Shown here piece by piece: positions 8,914 through 18,480 of a stretch of DNA of 64,000 bases; the first letter of the stretch is position 1; each line of letters starts with the position of its first letter. The notes beneath the pieces were generated by a model, which saw only the letters and a program-made list of their open reading frames with translations, made no database searches and had not been told where the DNA came from. The stretch lies in the NCBI RefSeq assembly GCF_005503145.1, contig NZ_SCNV01000015.1, positions 94,261 to 158,260 of the forward strand, written 5' to 3'. This stretch comes from Burkholderia sp. 4M9327F10. GTDB lineage: Bacteria; Pseudomonadota; Gammaproteobacteria; Burkholderiales; Burkholderiaceae. The translations under genes were made by a program, and so were the position numbers.

Positions 8914-9848
8914 TGAGGTGGACTTTGGACCGTTTCCTCTTGATGACCTGCTTTGCACGCGCGGCCGAGATGGGTAGCTTTTCGGCAGTTGCGCGTGAAC
9001 TGGGCCTTAGTCAGCCCAACATCAGCCGTTACATCGCAGCGCTCGAACAGCATCTGGAGACACGGCTGATGCACCGGTCGACGCGCAAACTCACCCTCAC
9101 ACCGGAAGGTGAGCGCTATTACGCCGAGGTCAGGCAGATTCTCGATGCGGTCGACCAGGCGGAGTCGAGCGCCCGTGGCGATGAGCAGCCCGTCGGACTG
9201 CTGCGTGTGGCCTGTCCGACCACGTTGGGTCGGCGCTACCTGATGCCCCGCATGCGGGCGTTTATGGATCGGCACCCGCGGCTTCAACTTGAATTGCAAA
9301 TGAGCGATCGATACGTCGATCTCGTCGACGAGGCGGTCGAACTTGCGATCCGCATTGGGCACCTGTCGGATAGCGCGCTGCGTGCAAAGCGTATTGGTGT
9401 GTTTCGGCGCGTGTGTGTTGCGAGCGTCGACTATCTCGAGCGACGCGGCGTGCCGAAAATGCCCACCGATCTGGCTAACCACGAATGCATCGTCTACACC
9501 CTGCTTTCGTCAGGAACGACGTGGAATTTTCTCGACACCGAGGTGGCTGTCACAGGCCGCTTTCGTGTCGATTCGCCGGATGCGGTTTGCGAGGCAGTGA
9601 GCAGCGGCATGGGAATAGGATACGGTCCGCTATGGCTTTTCGAAGATGCATTGCGCAGCGGACAGTTGAAAGTATTGCTGTCCGGCTACGCTTCGCCGCC
9701 GGCTCCGGTGCAGATCGTATATGGCGCGAGCCGGCTGCTATCGCGGCGTGCGACCGCGTTCATGGAGTTTGTGACGCAAGGGTTTCTGGAGATTCCGTCG
9801 ATGCACGAGGAAGGATGGGCGGACATCGTCGCAGCTGCCGCGGTCTGA
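8913..9848 (+). CDS. LysR-family transcriptional regulator
   Basis: About 311 residues, with the winged helix at the N terminus (FARAAEMGSFSAVARELGLS then QPNISRYIAALEQHLETRLM) and a substrate-binding domain from about residue 90 (GLLRVACPTTLGRRYLMPRM), resembling the DsdC/GcvA/PecT-type branch. The start is uncertain: GTG at 8913, or TTG at 8925 with GAGG upstream. It is divergent from the SDR gene and is its likely regulator. Confidence 0.9.
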   Translation: MRWTLDRFLLMTCFARAAEMGSFSAVARELGLSQPNISRYIAALEQHLETRLMHRSTRKLTLTPEGERYYAEVRQILDAVDQAESSARGDEQPVGLLRVACPTTLGRRYLMPRMRAFMDRHPRLQLELQMSDRYVDLVDEAVELAIRIGHLSDSALRAKRIGVFRRVCVASVDYLERRGVPKMPTDLANHECIVYTLLSSGTTWNFLDTEVAVTGRFRVDSPDAVCEAVSSGMGIGYGPLWLFEDALRSGQLKVLLSGYASPPAPVQIVYGASRLLSRRATAFMEFVTQGFLEIPSMHEEGWADIVAAAAV

Positions 9849-9969
9849 CGCTGGCCTGGCGCTGAGTCGGTCGCGGGCAATACTCGTGAACGAAACAAGC
9901 AGTGGGCGCCCCTGAGTCACCACACGCGCTGGCCGCCCGTAAACCATCCATAAAGCGCAGACATCGGCG

Positions 9970-10701
9970 TCAGGCGTCGGAGCGCTTCAGCCGCATCGAA
10001 ACAGAGAAACGCTCCGCCGGATGCACGCTGATAGACACCTCAAACGTCTCGCCAGATGAGTCGAGATATCGCCGCACAATTTCAAGCGCTGCCGTCCCCT
10101 TCTCGACATGGAGCCTGTCCGCCATATCCGCCGAAATCAGAGTGCCATGCACATCCTGCTGGATTTCCGCAACGCATCGGCCATAACGCGCTTCGATTAA
10201 CGAACTGATCAACGTATCCGGTTGCAATCGCGCAGCCTCTGCGACCTCCGTGTAAGCCGGGTCGATATACACGTCGGTCCAGCCGATTGGCGAACTCTTC
10301 CTGTCCCCGTCAATACGCAGACTCGAAACCCGCAGCCATCGCGCCCCCTCAGCGCATTGCAGCGTTGTGGCGAGCTTACCGGTCGCTACGACCTCCTCCA
10401 TGGATTGCACCAAACGCAAGTGCTCGGAGCCGAATTGCACGACGTCGTCCACCGATGCCAGCGATGGTCTGAAGTCATTTCTCGGTCGAGCCGATTCCAC
10501 CCGCGTTCCCGCATTCTTGCGGCGCGACACCAGTCCCAACTGCTGCAACTCGTGCAGCGCCGCTCGCACCGTATGGCGGCTCGTCTGGTAGTGGTCGCGC
10601 AATTCCAGTTCGGTCGGCAGGGTCGATCCAACCGGATAACGTCCGGATGCAATGCCTTCGGTCAGGTCACGCGCGATATCGGCGAAGTGCGGTCTATTCA
10701 T
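9970..10701 (-). CDS. GntR-family regulator, HutC/UTRA type
   Basis: 243 residues: a GntR winged helix at residues 1-70 (YPVGSTLPTELELRDHYQTS then RHTVRAALHELQQLGLVSRR) and a C-terminal UTRA ligand-binding domain (WTDVYIDPAYTEVAEAARLQ ... TAALEIVRRYLDSSGETFEVS). It is divergent from the lyase-symporter operon, and two ATGTCCGGACAT palindromes separate them. It is most likely a repressor of that operon, relieved by the imported substrate. Confidence 0.9.
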   Translation of the reverse strand: MNRPHFADIARDLTEGIASGRYPVGSTLPTELELRDHYQTSRHTVRAALHELQQLGLVSRRKNAGTRVESARPRNDFRPSLASVDDVVQFGSEHLRLVQSMEEVVATGKLATTLQCAEGARWLRVSSLRIDGDRKSSPIGWTDVYIDPAYTEVAEAARLQPDTLISSLIEARYGRCVAEIQQDVHGTLISADMADRLHVEKGTAALEIVRRYLDSSGETFEVSISVHPAERFSVSMRLKRSDA

Positions 10702-10760
10702 CGCTTTGCGAGTCGAAATCGGTTTTTGGGAACGCCAGGGTAAATCATAGCTTGTTTGTT

Positions 10761-10796
10761 ATGTCCGGACATATTAATTTATATATGTCCGGACAT
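10761..10796. promoter_or_regulatory. Twin 12-bp palindromic operators ATGTCCGGACAT
   Basis: Two identical perfect palindromes ATGTCCGGACAT at 10761-10772 and 10785-10796, 24 bp centre to centre and flanked by AT-rich sequence (ATTAATTTATAT). They lie between the GntR gene and the lyase gene, about 65 bp before the lyase start. Same-face spacing and identity strongly suggest an operator pair for the adjacent HutC-type repressor. Confidence 0.75.
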
Positions 10797-10860
10797 ATTG
10801 GGCGTTGCCGCTTTCATCGGTCCTAAACCCGTCCCCTTTTCCGTCTTCCTGGAGGTCGCA

Positions 10861-12231
10861 ATGACGAATCGCACTATCCCGATGGCCAGTACCGTGGTCG
10901 ACTCCATCCTGTTTCGCGACGCCTTTGGCACTAAGGAGATGCGTGCGCTGTTTTCCGATTACGAGCTCGTACAGCGCTATATCGACGTCGAGGTGGCGCT
11001 AGCGAAAGCTGAGGCGCGCGTCGGGGTAATTCCCGCTGAAGCCGCCGAGGTAATCGCGCGCGAAGCCAGCATCGAGCGGATTGACTTTGATCACATGCGC
11101 GAGGAAACCGACATCGTTGGCTATCCGATCCTGCCGCTCGTGCACCAGCTCGTCGACATGTGCGGCGAAGCCGGCCGCTACGTGCATTGGGGTGCGACGA
11201 CGCAGGACATCATGGATACCGCCGTTTCGCTTCAGGTGCGCGACGCGCTGGACCTGATCGATGGCGACATACGTGAGCTGCGCGGAATCCTCGTCGACCT
11301 CGCGAAGAAGCATCGCGACACGCCGATGGCTGGCCGCACCCATTTGCAACAGGCGCTGCCGGTCACGTTCGGCTACAAAGTGGCGATCTGGCTAGCCATG
11401 TTCGACCGGCATCAGGAACGCCTCTCACAACTTCGCCCGCGCGTGGCAGTGGTCGAATTTGCCGGCGCGGCGGGAACCCTCGCGTCGCTCGGCGACAAAG
11501 GCTTCGAGGTACAGAAAGCACTGGCCGAAGAGCTCAAACTCGGCGTGCCTGCCACGACATGGCACGTTGCGCGCGACGGCCTCGCCGAAACCGTGAACCT
11601 GCTTGCGCTCGTAACCGGCTCGCTCGGCAAGATCGCGCTCGACATCATGATCATGGCCTCGACCGAATTCGCTGAGGTCTACGAACCGTTTGTCAAAGGC
11701 CGTGGCGCGAGCAGCACGATGCCGCAAAAGCGTAATCCGATTTCCAGCGAACTGATGCTCGCCGCGGCTAAAGCGGTACGTCAACAAGCGGGCCTGATGG
11801 TCGACGCGATGATCCAGGATTTTGAGCGCGCGACGGGGCCGTGGCAAGCCGAATGGATCGCGATTCCCGAGAGCTTCATTCTGTCGGCCGGTGCGTTGCA
11901 TCAGGCGAAGTTCGCGCTGGGCGGCCTGATCGTCGACACCGGGCGTATGAAGCACAACCTCGGCATCAGCAAGGGGCTGATCGTAGCGGAGGCCGTGATG
12001 ATGGGAATGGCGCCCTTTACCGGCCGTCAGCAGGCTCATGACATCGTCTACGACGCCTGCCGCACGGTGAACGAGAACGGGGGAACGCTCGCCGAAGCAT
12101 TGGCCGCCTTGCCTGCCGTAACCGAGCATTTCGATCGTGCGGCTATCGACCTGATGACCGATCCCGCCAACTACCTGGGTCTCGCGCCTCGCATGGTGGA
12201 CCGCGCGGTGGAACTGTCGAGCGATATCTAA
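10861..12231 (+). CDS. Aspartase/fumarase-superfamily lyase, PcaB/adenylosuccinate-lyase-like
   Basis: 456 residues of a homotetrameric C-N/C-O lyase or cycloisomerase. The signature SSTMPQKRNP is present around residue 285, and the substrate loop HWGATTQDIMDTAV is of the 3-carboxymuconate cycloisomerase (PcaB)/adenylosuccinate lyase kind. The ATG follows CTGGAGG. No protocatechuate-pathway genes are nearby. Instead a C4-dicarboxylate symporter follows directly, so an enzyme that releases fumarate from an imported compound is a reasonable alternative to a true PcaB. The reaction is not settled. Confidence 0.8.
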   Translation: MTNRTIPMASTVVDSILFRDAFGTKEMRALFSDYELVQRYIDVEVALAKAEARVGVIPAEAAEVIAREASIERIDFDHMREETDIVGYPILPLVHQLVDMCGEAGRYVHWGATTQDIMDTAVSLQVRDALDLIDGDIRELRGILVDLAKKHRDTPMAGRTHLQQALPVTFGYKVAIWLAMFDRHQERLSQLRPRVAVVEFAGAAGTLASLGDKGFEVQKALAEELKLGVPATTWHVARDGLAETVNLLALVTGSLGKIALDIMIMASTEFAEVYEPFVKGRGASSTMPQKRNPISSELMLAAAKAVRQQAGLMVDAMIQDFERATGPWQAEWIAIPESFILSAGALHQAKFALGGLIVDTGRMKHNLGISKGLIVAEAVMMGMAPFTGRQQAHDIVYDACRTVNENGGTLAEALAALPAVTEHFDRAAIDLMTDPANYLGLAPRMVDRAVELSSDI

Positions 12232-12265
12232 ACGCGTCCGTTCAAGGGACGTGGAGGAGCACACG

Positions 12266-13681
12266 ATGAATCACGCAAACCCATCGCGCGACGAACTGAC
12301 CGTCGCCCCACCCAGGAAACTTCCGCGCTACCGCAGGCTGGGCACGCAGGTATTGCTCGCACTGGTACTGGGCATCGCGTTCGGACTGCTGTTTCCGAAG
12401 TTCGGCGCGCAGCTCAAGGTGCTCGGCGATATCTTCCTGTCGCTCATCAAGGCGGGTGTCGCGCCACTGGTGTTCCTCACGATCGTGCACGGCATTGCCT
12501 CGGCCGGCGACGTGAAGAGTGCCGGCCGGGTCGGCTGGCGCTCGATTGTCTACTTCGAAGTTGTCTCGACCATCGCGCTAATGGTCGGCCTGCTCGCCGG
12601 TAACCTGCTGCAAACCGGCAAAGGTATGACGTCCGTCACCGTCACCGCGATGCCGGCAACGGTGGCCAAAGCCGCGCCGCAAGGTTTCAGCGAGTTCGTG
12701 ATGCATCTCGTGCCTGACAACTTTGTCGGTGCATTCGTCAAAGGTGAACTGCTGCAGGTGGTAGTGCTCGCCGTAATGGTCGGCATCGGCATTCTCGCGA
12801 TTCCCGAGCACCGGCGCGTGAGAATCACCGAGGGGCTCGATCTCGTCTCTGAGACATTGTTCTCGTTCATCAATCTCGTGATGAAGCTTGCACCGCTCGG
12901 TACACTCGGCGCGGTTGCCTACGCGGTCGGCAGCAATGGCACCGCCGTGCTGATTGCGCTGGCGCAACTCGTCCTCAGCTTCTACGCGGTGGTCGTGCTG
13001 TTCATAATCGTCGTGATGGGCATCATTGCAAAGCTGGCAGGATTCAGCCTGTGGCGCTTTCTGCGGTACATCAAGGACGAAATCTTCATTGTGCTCGGCA
13101 CCGCGTCGTCGGAAAGCGCGCTGCCGCGTCTTTTGATCAAGCTCGAAAGACTCGGTTGCGCCAAGCAGACCGTTGGGCTTGTATTGCCGACAGGCTACGC
13201 ATTCAACCTCGACGGCACATCGCTTTTCATGTCGATGGGCGTGATGTTCATTGCGCACGCGTATAACGTGTCGATCACGTTGGAGCATCAGATCGGTTTG
13301 TTGTTGCTGATGCTGTTGACGTCTAAAGGCGCCGCGACTGTGTCCGGCGGGTCGTTCGTCGTATTCGCCGCGACCGTCACCTCAACCGGCGTTCTGCCCG
13401 TGGAAGGGTTGGCGATTATCTTCGGTGTTTACCGGTTCATGTCGATGGCCATCGCAACGTGCAACACGATCGGCAACAGCCTCGCCACGGTGGTTATTGC
13501 CAGGTGGTCACGGACATTCGATGCCAGCGTCGCAGAGCGGCATCTCTATCCTGAGCGGTCCCCCGAAACGGCGCAAGCGGACGCCAGTCTCGGAGACGGC
13601 AATCTGCTGCCGGAAGATATCAACGATGCCAATCCGCATCCGGCTGGGATACCGATGAAAAGCGCGGGCACTTCCCAGTGA
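12266..13681 (+). CDS. Dicarboxylate/amino-acid:cation symporter (DAACS, DctA/GltP-like)
   Basis: A 471-residue inner-membrane protein with the glutamate-transporter fold. It has N-terminal helices starting LGTQVLLALVLGIAFGLLFP, the serine-rich re-entrant loop GTASSESALPRLL, the PTGYAFNLDGTSLFMSMG motif, and the second hairpin SKGAATVSGGSFVV. GGAGGAG lies seven bases before the chosen ATG. It follows the lyase by 34 bp in one operon and probably imports a C4-dicarboxylate or an amino-dicarboxylate. The polar tail after residue 420 is longer than usual. Confidence 0.9.
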   Translation: MNHANPSRDELTVAPPRKLPRYRRLGTQVLLALVLGIAFGLLFPKFGAQLKVLGDIFLSLIKAGVAPLVFLTIVHGIASAGDVKSAGRVGWRSIVYFEVVSTIALMVGLLAGNLLQTGKGMTSVTVTAMPATVAKAAPQGFSEFVMHLVPDNFVGAFVKGELLQVVVLAVMVGIGILAIPEHRRVRITEGLDLVSETLFSFINLVMKLAPLGTLGAVAYAVGSNGTAVLIALAQLVLSFYAVVVLFIIVVMGIIAKLAGFSLWRFLRYIKDEIFIVLGTASSESALPRLLIKLERLGCAKQTVGLVLPTGYAFNLDGTSLFMSMGVMFIAHAYNVSITLEHQIGLLLLMLLTSKGAATVSGGSFVVFAATVTSTGVLPVEGLAIIFGVYRFMSMAIATCNTIGNSLATVVIARWSRTFDASVAERHLYPERSPETAQADASLGDGNLLPEDINDANPHPAGIPMKSAGTSQ

Positions 13682-13749
13682 CGGCGTTCAGGCATCGCAT
13701 GATTGGAGTTACCCGTTACCGCGGACAGCGGAATGACTAACAATGATCA

Positions 13750-13770
13750 GACATAACCCCATGTCATGGG
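13750..13770. promoter_or_regulatory. LysR-type box upstream of the polyamine-type ABC binding protein
   Basis: GACAT-N11-ATGGG lies about 150 bp before the binding-protein start. It shares GATCAG-n-CATAAC and GTCATG with the box that overlaps the start of the LysR gene at 21771. The remaining 237-bp gap after the symporter gene shows no gene. Confidence 0.5.
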
Positions 13771-13918
13771 TACTCCAACAATTCCGGCGTTGCTCCGCCC
13801 AAATTGGCTCACTATATTTTTAGCCATCCCTGAGCTGTTTTGTTTCCAGCGGCAAGCCGGAGGCCCGACAGCACGGCGAGGACGACGTCTATCGTTTCAA
13901 CCGTGTCGAGGAAAAGTC

Positions 13919-14962
13919 GTGATCAACATACCAAGGTTGCGCCCGTTAGCCATAACTCTCGCGTTAAGCGTCGTGAGCATGGCACCTGCTCACGCTGCAG
14001 GCAAGATTACGTTCGTATCGCAAGGCGGCACTTATCAGGAAGCCCAGACCAAGGCGATTCTCGATCCCGCTGCCAAAGAACTCGGCATCACGGTCAATCA
14101 GGACAGTATCCCCGACGCATGGCCGCAGATCAAAGCGCAGGCCGCAACGGGCAAGCCGATCTGGGACGTGGTCGATACGCCGACGTCGAACTGTCTGCGC
14201 GGCGGCCGTGAAGGCCTGCTCGAAAAGCTCGACTTCTCGAATATTCCGAATGCCGCGTCCATGCCGGAAAAATATCGCACGCCGTACTCAGTGGCGTACG
14301 AGTTCTATTCGACCGTCATCGGCTACAACAAGAAGACCTTGAAGAAGGTGCCGCAAAGCTGGAAGGACTTCTGGGACGTGAAGAATTTCCCCGGCACGCG
14401 TGCATTGCGCAACGACCCGCAGACGGTGCTCGAAGCCGCCCTGCTCGCAGACGGTGTGCCACGCGACAAGCTGTATCCGCTCGATGTCGATCGCGCGTTC
14501 AGGAAACTCCAGCAGATCAAACCGGATATCACCGTGTGGTGGACATCAGGTGGCCAGTCTGCACAGCTGCTGCATGACGGCGAGGTCGATATGACGATGA
14601 TCTGGAACGGTCGTGCGAGCGCGGTGCGCAAGGACGATCCTGACGTCGATTTCACGTTTAACGACGGCATTCTGCAAAACACACAACTGTGCGTGCTGAA
14701 AAACGCGCCCAACCTGAACGACGCAATCAAGTTCGTCAACGCGGCTGTGTCACCGGATCTACAGGCGAATCTGCCGCTCTATATCGACTACGGTCCGGGT
14801 AATCCCGCAGCGTTCAAGACGGGCAAGATCACGGCGAAACGCGCGTCCGAGTTGCCTAGCTCGCCGGAGAATGCAGCGAAGCAGGCGTTGATGTCCGAGG
14901 AATGGTGGGCATCGGATGCAGGTATCCAGGCGAAAGCGCGCTGGCTGAAATTCATGCAGTGA
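13919..14962 (+). CDS. ABC transporter periplasmic binding protein, spermidine/putrescine (PotD) type
   Basis: 347 residues with a signal peptide (RPLAITLALSVVSMAPAHAA) and an extracellular solute-binding domain opening GKITFVSQGGTYQEAQTKAI, as in the PotD/YdcS-like group that binds polyamines, opines or similar cationic or organic-acid ligands. I chose GTG 13919 because GAGGAAA precedes it and the signal peptide then fits; the upstream in-frame extension is not protein-like. The matching permeases and ATPase are encoded on the other strand at 16773-18442 and 20595-21671. Confidence 0.88.
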   Translation: MINIPRLRPLAITLALSVVSMAPAHAAGKITFVSQGGTYQEAQTKAILDPAAKELGITVNQDSIPDAWPQIKAQAATGKPIWDVVDTPTSNCLRGGREGLLEKLDFSNIPNAASMPEKYRTPYSVAYEFYSTVIGYNKKTLKKVPQSWKDFWDVKNFPGTRALRNDPQTVLEAALLADGVPRDKLYPLDVDRAFRKLQQIKPDITVWWTSGGQSAQLLHDGEVDMTMIWNGRASAVRKDDPDVDFTFNDGILQNTQLCVLKNAPNLNDAIKFVNAAVSPDLQANLPLYIDYGPGNPAAFKTGKITAKRASELPSSPENAAKQALMSEEWWASDAGIQAKARWLKFMQ

Positions 14963-15057
14963 GCCGCACACGCTCATCCCTTCCGACGCGCTCGCAGAAA
15001 ATCACTCATCGCCGGCGTCGTTACCCTTGATTTGCAGAACGCGTTAACACATCCGAC

Positions 15058-16740
15058 GTGATCGACTATCTGATTCTTGGCGGCGGGTCGGCGGGCTGCG
15101 TGCTGGCCGCACGCCTCTCCGAAGAAACAAGTAAAACAGTTTGCCTGATCGAAGCGGGCCGAGATATCTCCCCGCAGAGCATGCCGGCTGCGATTCGCAG
15201 CCGCTATCCGGGCCGCGCTTATCTCGACACGAACAACATCTGGCGGCAACTGAAGGCCCGGATCAGCGCACCGGCTGCGCCGCGCCGCTATGAGCAGGCA
15301 AAGCTGCTGGGTGGCGGATCTGCCATCAACGCGTTGATGGCCAATCGCGGTGCGCCCGCCGATTACGACGAATGGGAAGCACTCGGAGCATGTGGATGGA
15401 ACTGGCAAGCGTGTCTGCCGTACTTTCGCAAGCTGGAAACCGACGTCAATTTCAGCGGTGAACTGCATGGCACGAGTGGGCCCGTGCGTATTCAGCGAAC
15501 AGGCTGGCCGCGTATTTCGCCGTTCGTGCAGGCCATGCTCGGCGCGCTGCAACAGCGCGGGCATGCACTGCGCGACGACCAGAACGGTCCCTGGGAAGAC
15601 GGAGCGTTTGTTGGATCGATCGCCGTGAGCCCACAAGGTGAACGCATTCCGACTTCGGTATGCTATCTCGACGATACTGCTCGTGCGCGAAAGAATCTCA
15701 CGATACGCACGGGTCTGGTTGTCGAACGTGTGTTGTTCGACGGGCCGCGTGCAATCGGTGCACGCGTTTTGCGTGACGATGGCACCTATGAGGACGTGCA
15801 TGCGGCGCGCGTAATCGTGTCGTCGGGTGCGATTCATAGTCCTGCGCTTCTGATGCGAAGCGGCATAGGATGCGCGAGCGATCTCGCTGCGCTGGGTATC
15901 GAAGTGCGTGCGGACAGAAAAGGTGTTGGGCGCAATCTGATGGAGCATCCGTCGATTGCGGTGTCCGCATTTTTGCCGCGTCACGCCCGCACACCGTTTC
16001 CCGATGAGCATCATGAGCAGGCCATCGTGCGCTTTTCTTCGGGCCTGCCGGGTACAGCGCCTGGTGACATGCACGGTGCGATCCTGTCGCGCTCGGGTTG
16101 GCATTCGGTCGGCTATCGGTTCGGGACGATTTTCCTTTGGGTCAACAAATCGTATTCGCGCGGTCAATTGAAGCTGACATCAACCAGTCCTTTCGATGAA
16201 CCCAGCGTCGACTTCGCGATGCTCTCCGACCAGCGCGATCTCGAACGACTGAAGCTCGCTCTGCGCTTCGGCGCCCAGACACTCACCGCACCGTCGATGT
16301 CGTCCCATCGCGGCACGGTCTTTCCGTCGAGTTATTCGCCGCGTGTCGCGGCCATCGCGGTACCGGGCGCATGGAATGCATTTCTGCGCGGAACGCTGAG
16401 TGTGCTGCTCGATATCGCAGGGCCGTTGCGTGGGGAGTTAATCCGAAGTGTGGTCACGCAAGGCGTTTCCATCGAAGAACTGCTAGCCGACGATCACGCG
16501 ATGACCCAGTTCGTCACGAAATCGGTAGGCGGCACGTGGCATCCGTCGGGTACGTGCCGAATGGGAGCGCGGGATGATCCTCTGGCAGTGACCGATGCGA
16601 CAGGCGCTGTGTACGGCATCGAAGGGCTGCATGTGTGCGATGCATCTCTGATGCCGTCCATTCCGTGCGCCAACACCAACATCCCGACGATCATGATCGC
16701 GGAGCGGGTGTCGGATATGTTGCGCGGCAAAGCCGTTTAA
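15058..16740 (+). CDS. GMC-family FAD oxidoreductase (choline dehydrogenase-like)
   Basis: 560 residues. The FAD-binding ILGGGSAGCVLAARLSE opens the protein, the GMC signature KLLGGGSAINALMANRG follows near residue 85, and the C terminus has the catalytic-region motif GGTWHPSGTCRMG and a final VCDASLMPSIPCANTNIPTI. The GMC family oxidises primary alcohols of many small molecules. It begins with GTG 95 bp after the binding protein and is probably co-transcribed, so it likely oxidises the imported substrate. The Shine-Dalgarno is weak. Confidence 0.9.
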   Translation: MIDYLILGGGSAGCVLAARLSEETSKTVCLIEAGRDISPQSMPAAIRSRYPGRAYLDTNNIWRQLKARISAPAAPRRYEQAKLLGGGSAINALMANRGAPADYDEWEALGACGWNWQACLPYFRKLETDVNFSGELHGTSGPVRIQRTGWPRISPFVQAMLGALQQRGHALRDDQNGPWEDGAFVGSIAVSPQGERIPTSVCYLDDTARARKNLTIRTGLVVERVLFDGPRAIGARVLRDDGTYEDVHAARVIVSSGAIHSPALLMRSGIGCASDLAALGIEVRADRKGVGRNLMEHPSIAVSAFLPRHARTPFPDEHHEQAIVRFSSGLPGTAPGDMHGAILSRSGWHSVGYRFGTIFLWVNKSYSRGQLKLTSTSPFDEPSVDFAMLSDQRDLERLKLALRFGAQTLTAPSMSSHRGTVFPSSYSPRVAAIAVPGAWNAFLRGTLSVLLDIAGPLRGELIRSVVTQGVSIEELLADDHAMTQFVTKSVGGTWHPSGTCRMGARDDPLAVTDATGAVYGIEGLHVCDASLMPSIPCANTNIPTIMIAERVSDMLRGKAV

Positions 16741-16772
16741 TCCCCAAATCCCCCCTTCACCTCAAGAAACGA

Positions 16773-17576
16773 TCAGGCTCGTGCGAGCGTCGATGCGGAC
16801 GACCGGCGGCTCACGACAACGATCATCACGAGGCACAACGTTAGCGCCGTCAGCATCGTGCTGATCGCGGCGATGGTCGGGTCGATTTCGTCGCGCAGCG
16901 TGACGAACATGCGCCGCGTCAACGTCTGGTTCGAGCCACCCGATATGAAAAGCGCGACGACGGTTTCATCGAGCGCCTGAATGAACACGAACACCGCACC
17001 CGAAATCACGCTCGCCTTGATCTGCGGCAGCGTCACCGCCATGAAGCTGCGAAAGCGGTTCATGCCGAGACTGCGTGCGACCATTTCCTGAGTGCGGTCG
17101 AACGTCCTGAGGTCCGCTCCAACAGAGATAAGCACGTACGGCAACCCGAGCATCGCATCGGCGACGATCAACCCGCCCAACGTGTTCACGTAGCCAGCCT
17201 GTGTGAACACGAAGAACACGCCCACCGCGACGATAATGATCGGCACCATCAACGGCAGCAGCATCAGCGTGCGCAGATACTTCATCGACCAGTGCGAGCC
17301 GTGCTGAATGCCATACGCCGCTGCAATGCCCAAAGGCGTTGCGATCAATGCTGCGCTAAAGGATGCGATCAGCGTCGTGCGCGCCGCGTCGATCCACGCC
17401 GGGTTGTCGAAGAACGAGTGATACCAGCGCAGCGAATACGCGGGCGGCGGGAACGTCATGAAGCGCGTATCGGAGAACGACAGCGGCACGACGATCACCA
17501 CCGGCAGCATCAGAAAGGCAAGGATCAGCACGACGCCGGCACCCAGCCCAATCCTTCCAAATGAGATCCTGTTCAT
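16773..17576 (-). CDS. ABC transporter permease, PotC-like
   Basis: 267-residue inner-membrane permease with about six membrane helices. The binding-protein-dependent (EAA) loop is MVARSLGMNRFRSFMAVTLP, near residues 170-190. The start at 17576 overlaps the stop of the preceding permease (ATGA), indicating translational coupling. It pairs with the PotB-like protein to form the channel of the polyamine-type importer. Confidence 0.9.
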   Translation of the reverse strand: MNRISFGRIGLGAGVVLILAFLMLPVVIVVPLSFSDTRFMTFPPPAYSLRWYHSFFDNPAWIDAARTTLIASFSAALIATPLGIAAAYGIQHGSHWSMKYLRTLMLLPLMVPIIIVAVGVFFVFTQAGYVNTLGGLIVADAMLGLPYVLISVGADLRTFDRTQEMVARSLGMNRFRSFMAVTLPQIKASVISGAVFVFIQALDETVVALFISGGSNQTLTRRMFVTLRDEIDPTIAAISTMLTALTLCLVMIVVVSRRSSASTLARA

Positions 17577-18442
17577 TTCGCCCCCAGCGTCTTTTCGAGG
17601 GGAATCACGCGGCTCGCGGCGAAGAAGATCGCGAACACGCAGATCAGCAGCACGACACTCACCGCACTCGCCGCGCCCCAGCTGTTGTAAATCTCGACAT
17701 TGCGGCTCACGACCATCGACACCATGATCGACTTGCCCCCGCCCATCAGTTCCGGCGTGATGTAAAAGCCGAGACACAACACGAACACGAGAGTCATGCC
17801 CGCGACGACACCGCTCATCGACAGCGGCAGGAACACACGCCGAAACACGTGCAGCGGCGAGCCGCCGAGGCTTGCGCCTGCCTGCGAGAGATTCGACGGA
17901 ATCTTTTGCATCGCAGAATAGAGCGGCAGCACCATGAACGGCAGCAGGATATGCACCATCGCGACGATCGTGCCGAACTGGTTATACGCGAGCTGAATGG
18001 GCCGATCGATCAGCCCCATCGACATCAGCGCCTTGTTCACGAGACCTGTGCGTTGCAGAAGCACGAGCCAGGCATACGTGCGCACGAGCACGCTGGTCCA
18101 GAACGGCAGAATCACCATGCCGAGTATCAACGCACTCCATCTGGGCGGCAGGGACGCCGCAAAATACGCAACGGGATAGCCGAGCAGCAGCGTGACGAGC
18201 GTCACAATGATGCTGAGCTTGAACGTCAGCAGGAATGTATCCAGATACGCGCCCGTAAAAATCCGCCGGTAGTTGACGAGCGTGAATGCGCCATCGTGAT
18301 AGACCGATTGCCAGGACAGCCACGCAAGCGGTACGACAAGCAGCACTACGACGACCAGCAGCGCAGGCGCCATCAACAGCAGCATCGCGCGATCTTCGCG
18401 CTGTTGATGGCGAACCGACGCGTCTTTTGTCACAGCCTGCAT
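17573..18442 (-). CDS. ABC transporter permease, PotB-like
   Basis: About 289 residues with six predicted helices. The hydrophobic N-terminal segment MLLLMAPALLVVVVLLVVPL is followed by a periplasmic loop, and the EAA-type loop is AGASLGGSPLHVFRRVFLP. ATG 18442 has AGGA ten bases upstream; ATG 18484 overlaps the stop of the upstream oxidoreductase and is also possible. It is the fourth gene of the leftward operon (ATPase, HAD, oxidoreductase, PotB, PotC). Confidence 0.9.
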   Translation of the reverse strand: MQAVTKDASVRHQQREDRAMLLLMAPALLVVVVLLVVPLAWLSWQSVYHDGAFTLVNYRRIFTGAYLDTFLLTFKLSIIVTLVTLLLGYPVAYFAASLPPRWSALILGMVILPFWTSVLVRTYAWLVLLQRTGLVNKALMSMGLIDRPIQLAYNQFGTIVAMVHILLPFMVLPLYSAMQKIPSNLSQAGASLGGSPLHVFRRVFLPLSMSGVVAGMTLVFVLCLGFYITPELMGGGKSIMVSMVVSRNVEIYNSWGAASAVSVVLLICVFAIFFAASRVIPLEKTLGAK

Positions 18443-18480
18443 CAAGGTGTGTTCCTGAAAAAGCCGCTTGGCGGTCGTCA

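Noticed and set aside
14974..16167. A 397-codon frame antisense to the GMC oxidoreductase gene
   Set aside because: No motif is seen, and the plus-strand protein has complete GMC signatures over the same region.
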